A stretch of 64,000 bases of DNA, taken from NCBI GenBank assembly GCA_002344975.1, contig DDUV01000081.1, positions 35,482-99,481 on the forward strand, written 5' to 3'. Both the position numbers and the translations under genes were made by a program. The notes beneath the pieces are model-generated. The model saw only the letters and a program-made list of their open reading frames with translations, was not told the origin of the DNA and ran no database searches. Positions 1-8,156 of this stretch are shown here, piece after piece (position 1 is the first letter of the stretch; each line of letters starts with the position of its first letter). This DNA comes from Saprospiraceae bacterium UBA2329. GTDB lineage: Bacteria; Bacteroidota; Bacteroidia; Chitinophagales; Saprospiraceae.

Positions 1-225
1 CCGGCTGAGGCCGCAAACGGTGGCGTGTTTTACGGTGCGGGCCACTTGCTGCACCGACTCAAAATCGCCGGGGCTGGAAATGGGAAAACCTGCCTCGATG
101 ATGTCCACGCCGAGGGCTTCGAGGGCGTGCGCGATTTCAATTTTTTGCGCGGTGTTGAGTTTACAACCGGGCACCTGCTCTCCGTCGCGGAGGGTAGTGT
201 CGAAAATGTGAACGGGTATGGCCAT
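1..225 (-). CDS. leuA: 2-isopropylmalate synthase, N-terminal 75 residues (runs off the window)
   Basis: Condenses acetyl-CoA with 2-oxoisovalerate, the first committed step of leucine synthesis in the cytoplasm. Only the first 75 codons are present; the frame is open to the window edge. The start of the HMGL-like TIM barrel is plain: IFDTTLRDGEQ at residues 7-17, with the conserved Arg13-Asp14 pair and the metal-binding Asp, followed by PGCKLNT and EAGFPISSPGDF. This PGCKLNT context fits LeuA better than citramalate or homocitrate synthase, which share the barrel. The ATG at 225 starts the protein immediately before the barrel, as is usual. No other leu gene is visible on this side. Confidence 0.93.
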   Translation of the reverse strand, partial: MAIPVHIFDTTLRDGEQVPGCKLNTAQKIEIAHALEALGVDIIEAGFPISSPGDFESVQQVARTVKHATVCGLSR

Positions 226-428
226 GATCTTGCTGTTGTTTGTCTCAGGATGAGTGGCCAAAGGTAAGCGAGCGCCAGGCTGCCGGGCAAACCATAATTG
301 TCGGCTACTGATATTTTATATCGTCTTTTTTGGGGTGTAACGAACTGGTTTACAGTTTTTTATTGAAGGTTTTTATACGATGCCCGACCATTGTAAAGGG
401 AAAGAAACAAAGGTTTGTTTTTTGCTTT

Positions 429-1094
429 TTATTGCTGCAAGGGCCGGGCATTTTGTCGATTTTGGTCACCTTGTTTAAAGTCCTCTTTTTGGGTGAAATA
501 CTCAAGTCCTAAAATTAATAAAATTGAAGAGATTAACGATACTTTCTGCATAATAGCCAATAAGCCCCAATCGCCGGAACCGTATAAATATAATGTATAG
601 TAGAATGTCAACATACAAATGATGCAGGAGATTTTTAATAAATGAAGTCTCGTTTTTAGTGTAAATACGGTTATATAAAATAGCCCAACTAAAGATAAAG
701 TGCTGGATATAGATATCATTATGTCGTGCAAAGGGGTTGCAATAAGGAAGTTAAATATGATATCGGTAAAACCAACAATCTTTAAGACAATGGATGAGTG
801 CCTATTAGACATTTTTTTTGCCATATTAATGAAAAATACGCCGTAGCCAACAGAGTGGAATGCCATGCCGATAATTGCCCAAACTCTTGATGGATTGTCA
901 ACGCCATTTACGGCTTTTATTTGAAATAAATTGCTGATAAAATTTTTTGTCCAGTCGAACCCTGTGGAGTTTTGGTCAGATATTGAGCCGCCAGGATATA
1001 CGAACGTTGCTATTATGATAAAGCTCACGGAAAGTGAAATACAGATTAAAACCGAATGTTTCTTTATCATTTGCATAAAAGTTAATCTGTTCAT
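429..1094 (-). CDS. Small polytopic membrane protein (DUF998-like)
   Basis: A protein of about 221 residues with roughly six hydrophobic segments, near residues 13-33, 68-90, 99-121, 126-148, 155-170 and 180-199, and a charged, glutamine-rich C-terminus. The overall pattern recalls the DUF998 family of bacterial inner-membrane proteins of unknown role, but I see no diagnostic residue. I start at the ATG at 1094; the longer frame from 1142 adds a Cys-rich leader without membrane character. The gene is visibly AT-richer than its neighbours and shares strand with the lipoprotein gene upstream, suggesting a small acquired islet. The roughly 200 bases between this gene and leuA hold nothing I recognise. 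Confidence 0.6.
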   Translation of the reverse strand: MNRLTFMQMIKKHSVLICISLSVSFIIIATFVYPGGSISDQNSTGFDWTKNFISNLFQIKAVNGVDNPSRVWAIIGMAFHSVGYGVFFINMAKKMSNRHSSIVLKIVGFTDIIFNFLIATPLHDIMISISSTLSLVGLFYITVFTLKTRLHLLKISCIICMLTFYYTLYLYGSGDWGLLAIMQKVSLISSILLILGLEYFTQKEDFKQGDQNRQNARPLQQ

Positions 1095-1227
1095 CGTTTC
1101 AGGTTTTGTATTTTGGCAGGTTGAGAAGCACAAAATTATCACCCTGCATCAACTTGAATTAAAATATGACTTGTTTCACCTTAACGGGGACACTACGCAT
1201 GAGATAACGTGCGTATAGTTATGTTTT

Positions 1228-2061
1228 TCAACACCCAACACTTCTGTGCCCGCCTACCGGTTTTACCAATTCTCCAGCTTGGGCCGGTTTAGACAAATAA
1301 ATTGTCGGAATGGTTGCATTGTAATGAGCGGAGGTGTCAATGATTAAGTCTAAAATTCCATCTCCGTCTATGTCGCCGGCAAAAATCAAATAGATCATTT
1401 GGTCATCAAAACCTGGTTGGGCCACGAGAAGGCTTTTGCGTTGTTGCCCGTTAATCGTAGCGGTCAAATAAAGTTTGTAATTCCAAACATCAAACCAATC
1501 CGGGTCCTCCTGAACTTTCTTTTTTTTGCCTGTTGCAAATATCGTGTAGTTAATGCCTGAGTACGACCATACAATTGTATCGCCCGGATAAATATAGTGT
1601 TCAGGCAGCTTTGCATCTTGAACGATTCTGTCTGTCAAAAAGGAAAGCGGTTCTATTAGAATAAGGCAAGTATCCTCGTTGATTGCTTGAATTTCCCATC
1701 CTGTTTTTTCATCTTCATCCTCATCAAGAACCGGGTCGTAAACGTTTGTCGCCTTGATTTTTGTTTGTTTTAAATAATACCCGTTTTGACTCTTGAATAA
1801 TCCATACCATTTGAATCGGCTTGCATTTTTGAATACTTCGTCTTTGTGAAAAGTCCCGACTGTGAGCACTTTGGCTGTAAATATGCTGTCAACAGGAAAG
1901 ATAAAATCGTCGTAAATAATACTGTCACTCTGCGTTGAAGTTACAGGTGAAATCATACCACTGGCTGCTATTGGATTTTCGGCAGTTTCGGGATGATTGG
2001 AGTGCATGCAAGCCGTGAGTCCGAAAATGACAGTGATTGTTGATAATATGGTATGCGTCAT
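1228..2061 (-). CDS. Lipoprotein of unknown function with an acidic DxDGDG motif
   Basis: A 277-residue predicted lipoprotein: a short hydrophobic leader ends in the lipobox LTAC with Cys18. The mature part has no family I recognise. Near the C-terminus (residues 230-238) it carries DIDGDGILD, a calcium-loop-like motif as in FG-GAP or thrombospondin type 3 repeats, followed by LIIDTS. The ATG overlaps the TGA of an upstream frame (ATGA), and that frame encodes the same LIIDTS segment, so the gene seems to be the survivor of a tandem pair (see the remnant at 2058-2175). It is AT-richer than the adjacent PBP gene. Function is not assignable. Confidence 0.75.
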   Translation of the reverse strand: MTHTILSTITVIFGLTACMHSNHPETAENPIAASGMISPVTSTQSDSIIYDDFIFPVDSIFTAKVLTVGTFHKDEVFKNASRFKWYGLFKSQNGYYLKQTKIKATNVYDPVLDEDEDEKTGWEIQAINEDTCLILIEPLSFLTDRIVQDAKLPEHYIYPGDTIVWSYSGINYTIFATGKKKKVQEDPDWFDVWNYKLYLTATINGQQRKSLLVAQPGFDDQMIYLIFAGDIDGDGILDLIIDTSAHYNATIPTIYLSKPAQAGELVKPVGGHRSVGC

Positions 2062-2175
2062 TTCTTTTTCTTCTTTTTCTCAGGTTGTTTTTCAGTATGT
2101 ATCCAAGTCCAGGTATTGTTTGATTGTACAGGGGGACTTATGCTTTCTGAGGTATCAATGATTAGTAGGATTACC
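2058..2175 (-). pseudogene. 3' remnant of a paralogue of the adjacent lipoprotein gene
   Basis: Read on the minus strand from about 2175, an open frame gives LIIDTSESISPPVQ, then a Trp/Thr-rich stretch and a poly-Lys tail, ending in TGA at 2058-2060. LIIDTS matches residues 239-244 of the neighbouring lipoprotein exactly, with similar spacing from the C-terminus. The frame has no start of its own and its left edge runs into the last codons of the PBP gene, so it looks like the tail of a lost tandem copy. Its stop overlaps the start of the intact lipoprotein gene (ATGA), implying the two were once translationally coupled. Confidence 0.55.
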
Positions 2176-4594
2176 TCCCCGGATCCGGCATTTCAATAAT
2201 TTCATCTTCCGGTAATTCCAGATCGAGCGAATCGGAGAGCATTTCATCGGGCGAGGGGATGCGGAAGGTGCAGGCCGTGCGGCGAATGAGATCGGGCGAC
2301 AAAGCCGGAAATTCACCGCCCTGCCATTGGGCGAAAGCCGGGTCTTTTTTCAGTCGGGTCATAAAGTAGGCCCACACCGGCAGTGCCGAAGCCGCGCCCT
2401 GGCCGTTTTCAAAATTGCGGAAACGCACCAAAGGCGAATCTCCGCCCACCCACACGCCGGCCACGATTTTGGGCGTATAGCCGATGAACCAGCCGTCGGC
2501 ATGGTTTTGCGAGGTGCCGGTTTTGCCTGCCAGGGGGATGTCGTGGTGCCCGTATTTCCAGCGAATGCGACTGGCCGTGCCGTAAATGGCCACCGACTGG
2601 AGCATCTTGGTCATAATGGCGGCTTCTTCGGGGCTGATGGCCTGCCGGGGTTGCTGCCGGGTAAAATCGGCCAGCACTTCGCCTTTGTAGTTTTCAATGC
2701 GGGTGATAAAAACAGGCGGAACATGCCTGCCTTCCGACGCAAACACGGTGAAAGGCTGTATCATTTCGAGCAAAGACACCTCTGCCGAACCCAGCGCAAT
2801 AGACGGCTCGGCAGGTATCGTGCCGGTGATGCCGAGGTTTTTGGCCATTTGCATCACTTTTTGAACGCCAAGCCGCATGATGAGCGAAACGGAAACGGTG
2901 TTGACGGAGTTGGTCAACGCGCCCTCCATAGAGTACGAGCCGCCGTAGATGCCGTCCGAGTTTTGAGGTATCCAGTCGTCGAGGTCTTTGCCGTCGGGGG
3001 CGAAATGCGGTTCGGGGTCGTCGCGGCGCCAGTCTTTGATGGCCCAGTCGCCTTTGGCATATTCGTGGTAAACAAGCAATTGGTTGCGGATTTGCTCGCA
3101 GGGCTGAACGCTGTCTCTGAGGGCCGCCATATACACCACCGGTTTGAAGACAGAACCTGCCTGACGCCGGGATTTTACATGATCGAACTGAAAAAACTCG
3201 TGATTGATGCCGCCCACCCATGCCCGGATGTAGCCCGTATATGGCTCGATGGCCATAAAGCCCACCTGCAACATGCCGAGGTGGTAGCGCACCGAATCGA
3301 GCGGGCTCATTTCCACTTCCTGGGGGCCGTCCCAGGAAAAAACGGTCATTTTTACTTTGGTGTTGAAGATGGCGTCAATTTCCTGATCGGATTTGCCTTG
3401 TAGTTTCAGTTGTTTGTACCTCAATGAGTTGCGCACGCCGAGTTGGATGGTTTGCACATCGCTCCAGGGTACGGTCATGCCTTTCCAATGCTGGTCGAAT
3501 GTTTTTTGCGTGGCCGACATGTGCTCCTCGACAGCCTCTTCGGCTATGCGCTGCATGTCGGTGTGCAGGGTGGTATAAACCTTCAGTCCGTCGGTGTCAA
3601 GGTCGTATGCTTCTCCGTTGGGTTTGCGTTTGTCTTTGAGCAGGCGTTCTACCTCCTGGCGTACAAACTCGCGGAAATACGGCGCTATGCCCTCGTTGCG
3701 CATGATGGGATTGTAACTCAATTGCAGGGGCAAGGCCTGTAAGGAGTCTCTTCTTTTTTGAGAAATGTAGCTGCTTTTCTGCATTTGCGAAAGCACCACA
3801 TTGCGGCGTTCTATGGCGCGTTGAGGCGCTTTTACAGGATCGTAAGAAGAGGTAGCTTTGAGGGTGCCGATGAGCAGGGCGCTTTCTTCGGGGCGCAGTT
3901 GTGTGGCCGATTTGCTGAAAAAACGCCGGGCGGCCACATCTATGCCGTAAACATTTTGGGAAAAAGGCACGGTATTGAGATACAACCCCAGAATACCCTC
4001 TTTGGTGTAGGCGCGCTCTAATCGGCGGGCAATGGCTACTTCTCTCAATTTATTGATTATCAAAGAAAAGTATTTGAAATCCCTTCTGGGCAGGAGATTT
4101 TTGGCCAATTGCTGACTGATGGTACTCCCGCCGCCGCCCGTTTTGTCGCCCCGCAAAATAGTGCGGAAAAGCACGCGCGCCCAGGCCACATAGTCCACGC
4201 CGCTGTGTTGAAAAAAGCGGGCATCTTCGGTGGCTACGAGGGCTTGGCCTACATGTGTGGGGAGGTCTTCGTAGCGTACAACGGTGCGGTATTGTTTGAA
4301 ATAACGGCCCAGCAGGATGCTGTCGGAAGAGTAAATATCAGAAGCGACCTGCGTCTCAATGCTTTTGAGTTCTTTAGCCGTCGGTACGGTGAGGGAAATG
4401 GAAAAATAGACTACCCAAAGCAGCGTCAACATGGAAAAGCCCAGCAGGAAAAGCCGTTTGGTCCAACGGGCGGTGCGGGGCCACCTGGCGCTGAATTGAT
4501 GCCAGGGCTTGAGGAAAGGTGCTGTAAATGAGTGAATTGAGGAAGCGATTTGCTTCCGGGCGGCTGCTATTTTCGTGAGTATGGGATGCTGCAT
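2171..4594 (-). CDS. mrcA: Penicillin-binding protein 1A, bifunctional glycosyltransferase/transpeptidase
   Basis: Class A PBP that polymerises glycan strands and cross-links peptidoglycan on the outer face of the inner membrane. From the ATG at 4594 it has 807 residues: a cytoplasmic basic tail, one membrane anchor near 47-68, the GT51 domain with EDARFFQ (catalytic Glu123), GGSTISQQLAKN near 155-166 and the GILGLYLN block, then the transpeptidase with SVFK (Ser481, Lys484), SVN at 564-566 and KTGTS at 692-696. All catalytic motifs are intact. An upstream in-frame TTG at 4651 would add 19 residues but falls on a likely promoter -33 element, so I prefer the ATG. It is transcribed alone, behind the SpoU gene. 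Confidence 0.93.
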   Translation of the reverse strand: MQHPILTKIAAARKQIASSIHSFTAPFLKPWHQFSARWPRTARWTKRLFLLGFSMLTLLWVVYFSISLTVPTAKELKSIETQVASDIYSSDSILLGRYFKQYRTVVRYEDLPTHVGQALVATEDARFFQHSGVDYVAWARVLFRTILRGDKTGGGGSTISQQLAKNLLPRRDFKYFSLIINKLREVAIARRLERAYTKEGILGLYLNTVPFSQNVYGIDVAARRFFSKSATQLRPEESALLIGTLKATSSYDPVKAPQRAIERRNVVLSQMQKSSYISQKRRDSLQALPLQLSYNPIMRNEGIAPYFREFVRQEVERLLKDKRKPNGEAYDLDTDGLKVYTTLHTDMQRIAEEAVEEHMSATQKTFDQHWKGMTVPWSDVQTIQLGVRNSLRYKQLKLQGKSDQEIDAIFNTKVKMTVFSWDGPQEVEMSPLDSVRYHLGMLQVGFMAIEPYTGYIRAWVGGINHEFFQFDHVKSRRQAGSVFKPVVYMAALRDSVQPCEQIRNQLLVYHEYAKGDWAIKDWRRDDPEPHFAPDGKDLDDWIPQNSDGIYGGSYSMEGALTNSVNTVSVSLIMRLGVQKVMQMAKNLGITGTIPAEPSIALGSAEVSLLEMIQPFTVFASEGRHVPPVFITRIENYKGEVLADFTRQQPRQAISPEEAAIMTKMLQSVAIYGTASRIRWKYGHHDIPLAGKTGTSQNHADGWFIGYTPKIVAGVWVGGDSPLVRFRNFENGQGAASALPVWAYFMTRLKKDPAFAQWQGGEFPALSPDLIRRTACTFRIPSPDEMLSDSLDLELPEDEIIEMPDPGR

Positions 4595-4617
4595 TTTAGA
4601 TGCGTTGCTGTTGCGGC

Positions 4618-4651
4618 GAAAGGTAGAAGTTTTTTTTGCTACCCTGTACAA
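4618..4651 (-). promoter_or_regulatory. Probable Bacteroidota-type promoter for the PBP1A gene
   Basis: A TTG (4649-4651) is followed after 23 nt by TACCTTTC (4618-4625), one mismatch from the TAnnTTTG -7 element of the Bacteroidota primary sigma factor. It lies 24 nt upstream of the ATG at 4594, which supports that start over the upstream TTG. Confidence 0.4.
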
Positions 4652-4686
4652 AATGAATAAGGCCGACTGATAAAAAAAGTTCAGAC

Positions 4687-5442
4687 TTATACCCGGTTGA
4701 TCCAGCAGGCGGTGATGATGCCGGTAGCCACCGCTGCATTGAGCGATTCGGCGCCGCCGCCGGGCGCTTTGGGTATGGCAATGCGATGGCTGAGAAGCTG
4801 CTGCGTGGCCGGGCGGATGCCTTTGCTTTCGTTGCCCACGATCAATAGCCCGGAAGAGGGTAGGGGAGTTGTGAAAAGATTTTCTCCGTCTAATACAGCG
4901 CCCAATACGGGGAGTTCGGGCTGTCGGCGCAACAAGGTTTCCAACTCAATTTCCTGAGAATCAACTCTTAAAAATGCCCCCATCGAAGCCTGTACGACTT
5001 TGGGATTGTAAACGTCCACGCTGCCGGGCGAGCAAAAAACCTGCGGAACGGCAAACCAGTCGGCAATGCGGAGAATGGCGCCGAGATTGCCGGGGTCTTG
5101 CACGTCGTCCAAATAAAGGGCAGTGTGAATGAGCGGCAACTCGCCGGCCTGCGGAACTTCGAGCACCATGAGGACTTTGTTGGGCGTACTGAGGCCGGAA
5201 AGTTTGGCCAAGTCGTTTTCGCCTGCTTCCGTGATGGCGGAGGCTTGTATTGGAGACAATTGCGCTGCATTTTCATGCAACCATTCCGGCAGTGCAAAAA
5301 CGCGAACGACCTTGCATCTGGAAGACAACAGGGCCTCGCCGGCAATTTTTTCGCCCTCGGCAATGAAATTGTTATACTTTTGGCGAAACTTCTTCAAGCG
5401 CAAAGACTGAACGAACTTGATATCATTTTTGGAAACAGACAT
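4687..5442 (-). CDS. SpoU/TrmH-family RNA 2'-O-methyltransferase
   Basis: A 251-residue cytoplasmic SPOUT enzyme that transfers a methyl group from SAM to a ribose 2'-OH in rRNA or tRNA; the target nucleotide cannot be read from sequence. An N-terminal substrate-binding domain (about 1-90) precedes the knotted catalytic domain with all three motifs: DPGNLGAILR at 116-125 (catalytic Asn119 and Arg125), GNESKGI at 203-209, and ESLNAAVA at 232-239. Length and domain order match the TrmH/RlmB group. The start ATG lies only 14 nt from the divergent tamL ATG, so the two genes must share or overlap their promoter regions. Confidence 0.9.
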   Translation of the reverse strand: MSVSKNDIKFVQSLRLKKFRQKYNNFIAEGEKIAGEALLSSRCKVVRVFALPEWLHENAAQLSPIQASAITEAGENDLAKLSGLSTPNKVLMVLEVPQAGELPLIHTALYLDDVQDPGNLGAILRIADWFAVPQVFCSPGSVDVYNPKVVQASMGAFLRVDSQEIELETLLRRQPELPVLGAVLDGENLFTTPLPSSGLLIVGNESKGIRPATQQLLSHRIAIPKAPGGGAESLNAAVATGIITACWINRV

Positions 5443-5456
5443 TGTTGGATAGTTGT

Positions 5457-7925
5457 ATGCTTCGTAAGTTTTTTCACCGATGGTTTTTCTGCACGTTTGC
5501 CGGCGCCCTGCTGCTTTTGTCGGCAGGCTGCAATACCACCCGTTATTTGAAAGATGACGAACTTTTGTTGGTGAAAAACGAGATTGTCCTCACCGACGCA
5601 AAGGACGTGAAAAACAAGGGAAAACTGAGCTATGAATTGACGACTTTGTACAAACAGCGCCCCAATACCAAGTTCTTCTTTGTGCCGAGGCAGTGGTTTT
5701 ATTACCGCAGCAATGCCCCGGAGGACACTACCGGCTTTAAAAAATGGCAGCGCCGGCGTCTGGCCGAAGCTCCCGCCATTCTGAACGATACCCTGACCCG
5801 CCGCACCGAAGAGCAGATGACGTATTACCTCAATTACCTCGGCTATTTTCAGGCGAAAGCCGAGCACGAAGTCATTCAAAAAGGACGGCACAAGGCGGAG
5901 GTGCGGTATTATGTGGCGCCCGGCGAGGTAGTTCGGATAGATACGGTGCATTTCAGTTCTGCCGATACGGCCATCCATCGGGAGTTGCAGGCCATCCATT
6001 CCGAAACGGTTTTTCAAAAAGGTGCTCCATTGGAAGGAAGGTTGTACGACCTTGAAAAAGAACGCATTGCGAAGCATCTTCGCAGCAATGGCTATGCTTA
6101 TTTTTATTCCAACAGCTTTGCGGAATTGGACGCCGACACTACCGAATCCCAGAAAAAAACCACCCTCTATCTGGAGGTCATTCCTCCGCCCGGCGAGAGC
6201 AGCCATCAGCGCTACACACTTGGAAATATTACCATTTATTCGCAGTTTGACGCCACCCTGCCCGACAGCATTTACCGGGACACCGTAGTGAATGGATTTT
6301 TGTTCAAATTGCGCGAACCGGTGTTTTTGGTGCGGCCTCAAACCATCCTCAATGCCGTGCATCTGCAAACAGGCGACATTTATAGTCAGGATAGTTACGA
6401 CCGGAGTTTGCAGCATTTGTCTTCGCTGGGAGTGTTTCGTTTTGTGAGAATTCGCTTAGATGCCGACAAAGACGATGCCTCGGTTTTGCATGTGCGCATA
6501 GAGCTGACGCAGAATAAAAAGTACGAATTAGGTTTCGACCTCGACGCCAATTACATAGACGGCTACACCCTCACCGGCCGGGGCAGCCTCATGGGCCTGG
6601 CTTTTTCGCCGACGGCCCAGAACCGCAACTTGTTTAAAGGCGCCGAACTGAACATCACCAGCCTCAATGCCGGGGTGGAGGTCAATTTTTCCAAACTCAA
6701 TACCAACGCGTTTTGGAACTCGGTAGAACTGGGGCTGCAAAACGAGTTGTATTTCCCCAAATTTGTGGACTACCTCTACCTCTGGCGGGGCATGAACAAG
6801 CTCCCGTTCGGTAAGAAAAAATTGGTGAGCGACGCTTTGTATCAGGTTTTACAAGACAAGGCGGCGTCAAGGCTGTCGGCGCGATACAACTATGTGTTCA
6901 ACTTCGGGTGGTACGAGACCAGCCTGCTCAATGCCTCCTTTGGCTACGATGTGCCCATAGACAACAACACCCGCATCGTGCTGGATCATGTGGGAATTGA
7001 CTATCTGCGCCCCGTGACGCAGCCTGCATTTGATACCATTTTGATGGCCAATCCGTTTTTGGCGCGCAGTTTCGGCAAGCAGTTGTTTGTGAGTTTGTTC
7101 TTCCGGGAGTTCAATCTGTCTAAACAGCGGCGCCCCAATCGCTATGGAGAATCGGGCTTCAACAACCTCAACATAGAAATGGCCGGGGCCGAGATTTGGG
7201 CCGGCAATGCACTGTACAACGCTTTCGCCCTCAGTCAGGACACCCTTCGGATTTCCGGCACAGATTTTTCGCAATACGTTCGCATTGAGTGGGATACGCG
7301 CTATTTTAAAGAATACACCCCCAATCTGGGCTTTGCCGCCCGCTTCAATGTGGGCTTGGCGCGGGCCTTTGGCTTTTCTACCGACGTGCCTTATGTGAAG
7401 CAATTTTTTGTGGGTGGCCCCAACAGCATTCGGGGCTGGGCAGCGCGTGGACTGGGGCCTGGCGGCTATCGGGATACTTTGTCGGAGGGGCTTACCAATC
7501 GCCTGCTGTTTTATCAGACCGGAGATTTGAAATTGGAATTCAATGCAGAGCTGAGGTTTCATGTGTTTTCGAGGTTAAAAGGCGCTATTTTTCTCGATGC
7601 CGGCAATGTGTGGACGCTCCGCCCCGATGCCGACCGCTGCGGATCTCAGTTCCTGCTCAGCCGCCGCATGTCTGAAAACTGCCCGGTCAACCTGCCTTTT
7701 AATGATCCATTTTACAAACAAATTGCCGTAGGCACGGGGGCGGGCTTTCGTTTGGATTTCAAATATTTCATTTTCCGTTTAGATTTGGGGGTGCCGCTCA
7801 GGTACCCGCGTCCGGTGAGGAATCTGATGGATACATCGCCTTCGGAGGCAGATTATTGGCACGATTTCAGCAACTGGCGGCTGCGCGATGTGAATTTTAA
7901 TTTCGGGTTGGGGTATCCGTTTTAG
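5457..7925 (+). CDS. tamL: TamL-like Omp85 outer-membrane assembly lipoprotein
   Basis: An Omp85/BamA-superfamily protein that, in Bacteroidota, forms the outer-membrane half of the translocation and assembly module. Unlike proteobacterial TamA it is a lipoprotein: the ATG at 5457 gives a hydrophobic leader ending LLLLSAGC, with Cys25 as the lipid anchor. POTRA-like repeats fill the N-terminal half and a 16-strand barrel the C-terminal half. The Omp85 loop-6 signature GGPNSIRGW sits near residue 652, and the protein ends in the expected aromatic residue (GYPF). A TTG at 5442 is an alternative start but would disturb the signal peptide. TamB, the usual partner and often the adjacent gene, is not next to it here. 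Confidence 0.88.
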   Translation: MLRKFFHRWFFCTFAGALLLLSAGCNTTRYLKDDELLLVKNEIVLTDAKDVKNKGKLSYELTTLYKQRPNTKFFFVPRQWFYYRSNAPEDTTGFKKWQRRRLAEAPAILNDTLTRRTEEQMTYYLNYLGYFQAKAEHEVIQKGRHKAEVRYYVAPGEVVRIDTVHFSSADTAIHRELQAIHSETVFQKGAPLEGRLYDLEKERIAKHLRSNGYAYFYSNSFAELDADTTESQKKTTLYLEVIPPPGESSHQRYTLGNITIYSQFDATLPDSIYRDTVVNGFLFKLREPVFLVRPQTILNAVHLQTGDIYSQDSYDRSLQHLSSLGVFRFVRIRLDADKDDASVLHVRIELTQNKKYELGFDLDANYIDGYTLTGRGSLMGLAFSPTAQNRNLFKGAELNITSLNAGVEVNFSKLNTNAFWNSVELGLQNELYFPKFVDYLYLWRGMNKLPFGKKKLVSDALYQVLQDKAASRLSARYNYVFNFGWYETSLLNASFGYDVPIDNNTRIVLDHVGIDYLRPVTQPAFDTILMANPFLARSFGKQLFVSLFFREFNLSKQRRPNRYGESGFNNLNIEMAGAEIWAGNALYNAFALSQDTLRISGTDFSQYVRIEWDTRYFKEYTPNLGFAARFNVGLARAFGFSTDVPYVKQFFVGGPNSIRGWAARGLGPGGYRDTLSEGLTNRLLFYQTGDLKLEFNAELRFHVFSRLKGAIFLDAGNVWTLRPDADRCGSQFLLSRRMSENCPVNLPFNDPFYKQIAVGTGAGFRLDFKYFIFRLDLGVPLRYPRPVRNLMDTSPSEADYWHDFSNWRLRDVNFNFGLGYPF

Positions 7926-8008
7926 AAGAAAAGAGCGCTCAATCACGGCTGCACCGAAGCTCCGCATTTCGACTTCTGTGGCAGACTGTCGTACAAATTG
8001 CACAAGGA

Positions 8009-8042
8009 TTGAAACGAATACCGGCAGAGCTTGTTAACTTTG
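8009..8042 (+). promoter_or_regulatory. Promoter for the M43 protease pair
   Basis: TTG at 8009-8011, 23-nt spacer, then a perfect TAACTTTG (8035-8042) matching the Bacteroidota TAnnTTTG -7 element. The predicted transcript would have a leader of about 105 nt before the ATG at 8157. Confidence 0.5.
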
Positions 8043-8156
8043 CGGATAGTTTTGTCGGCCCCGGCAGCAGGAAATCTAGTCCAATCTCTTTCTTCCTCTT
8101 CCGTTCCGTCAAAATGCCGGTGTTTTCCAACGCTTCATTTAAATATCATTCAAACT

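Noticed and set aside
713..717. KMSKR instead of KMSKS in LeuRS (these are residue numbers) considered as an anomaly
   Set aside because: The last position of this motif varies naturally in LeuRS and the functional lysines are kept.
1192..1219. Imperfect palindrome (ACTACGCA ... TGCGTATAGT) between two AT-rich genes, considered as an integron attC site
   Set aside because: It lacks the conserved RYYYAAC and GTTRRRY core sites and no second comparable site or integrase is present.
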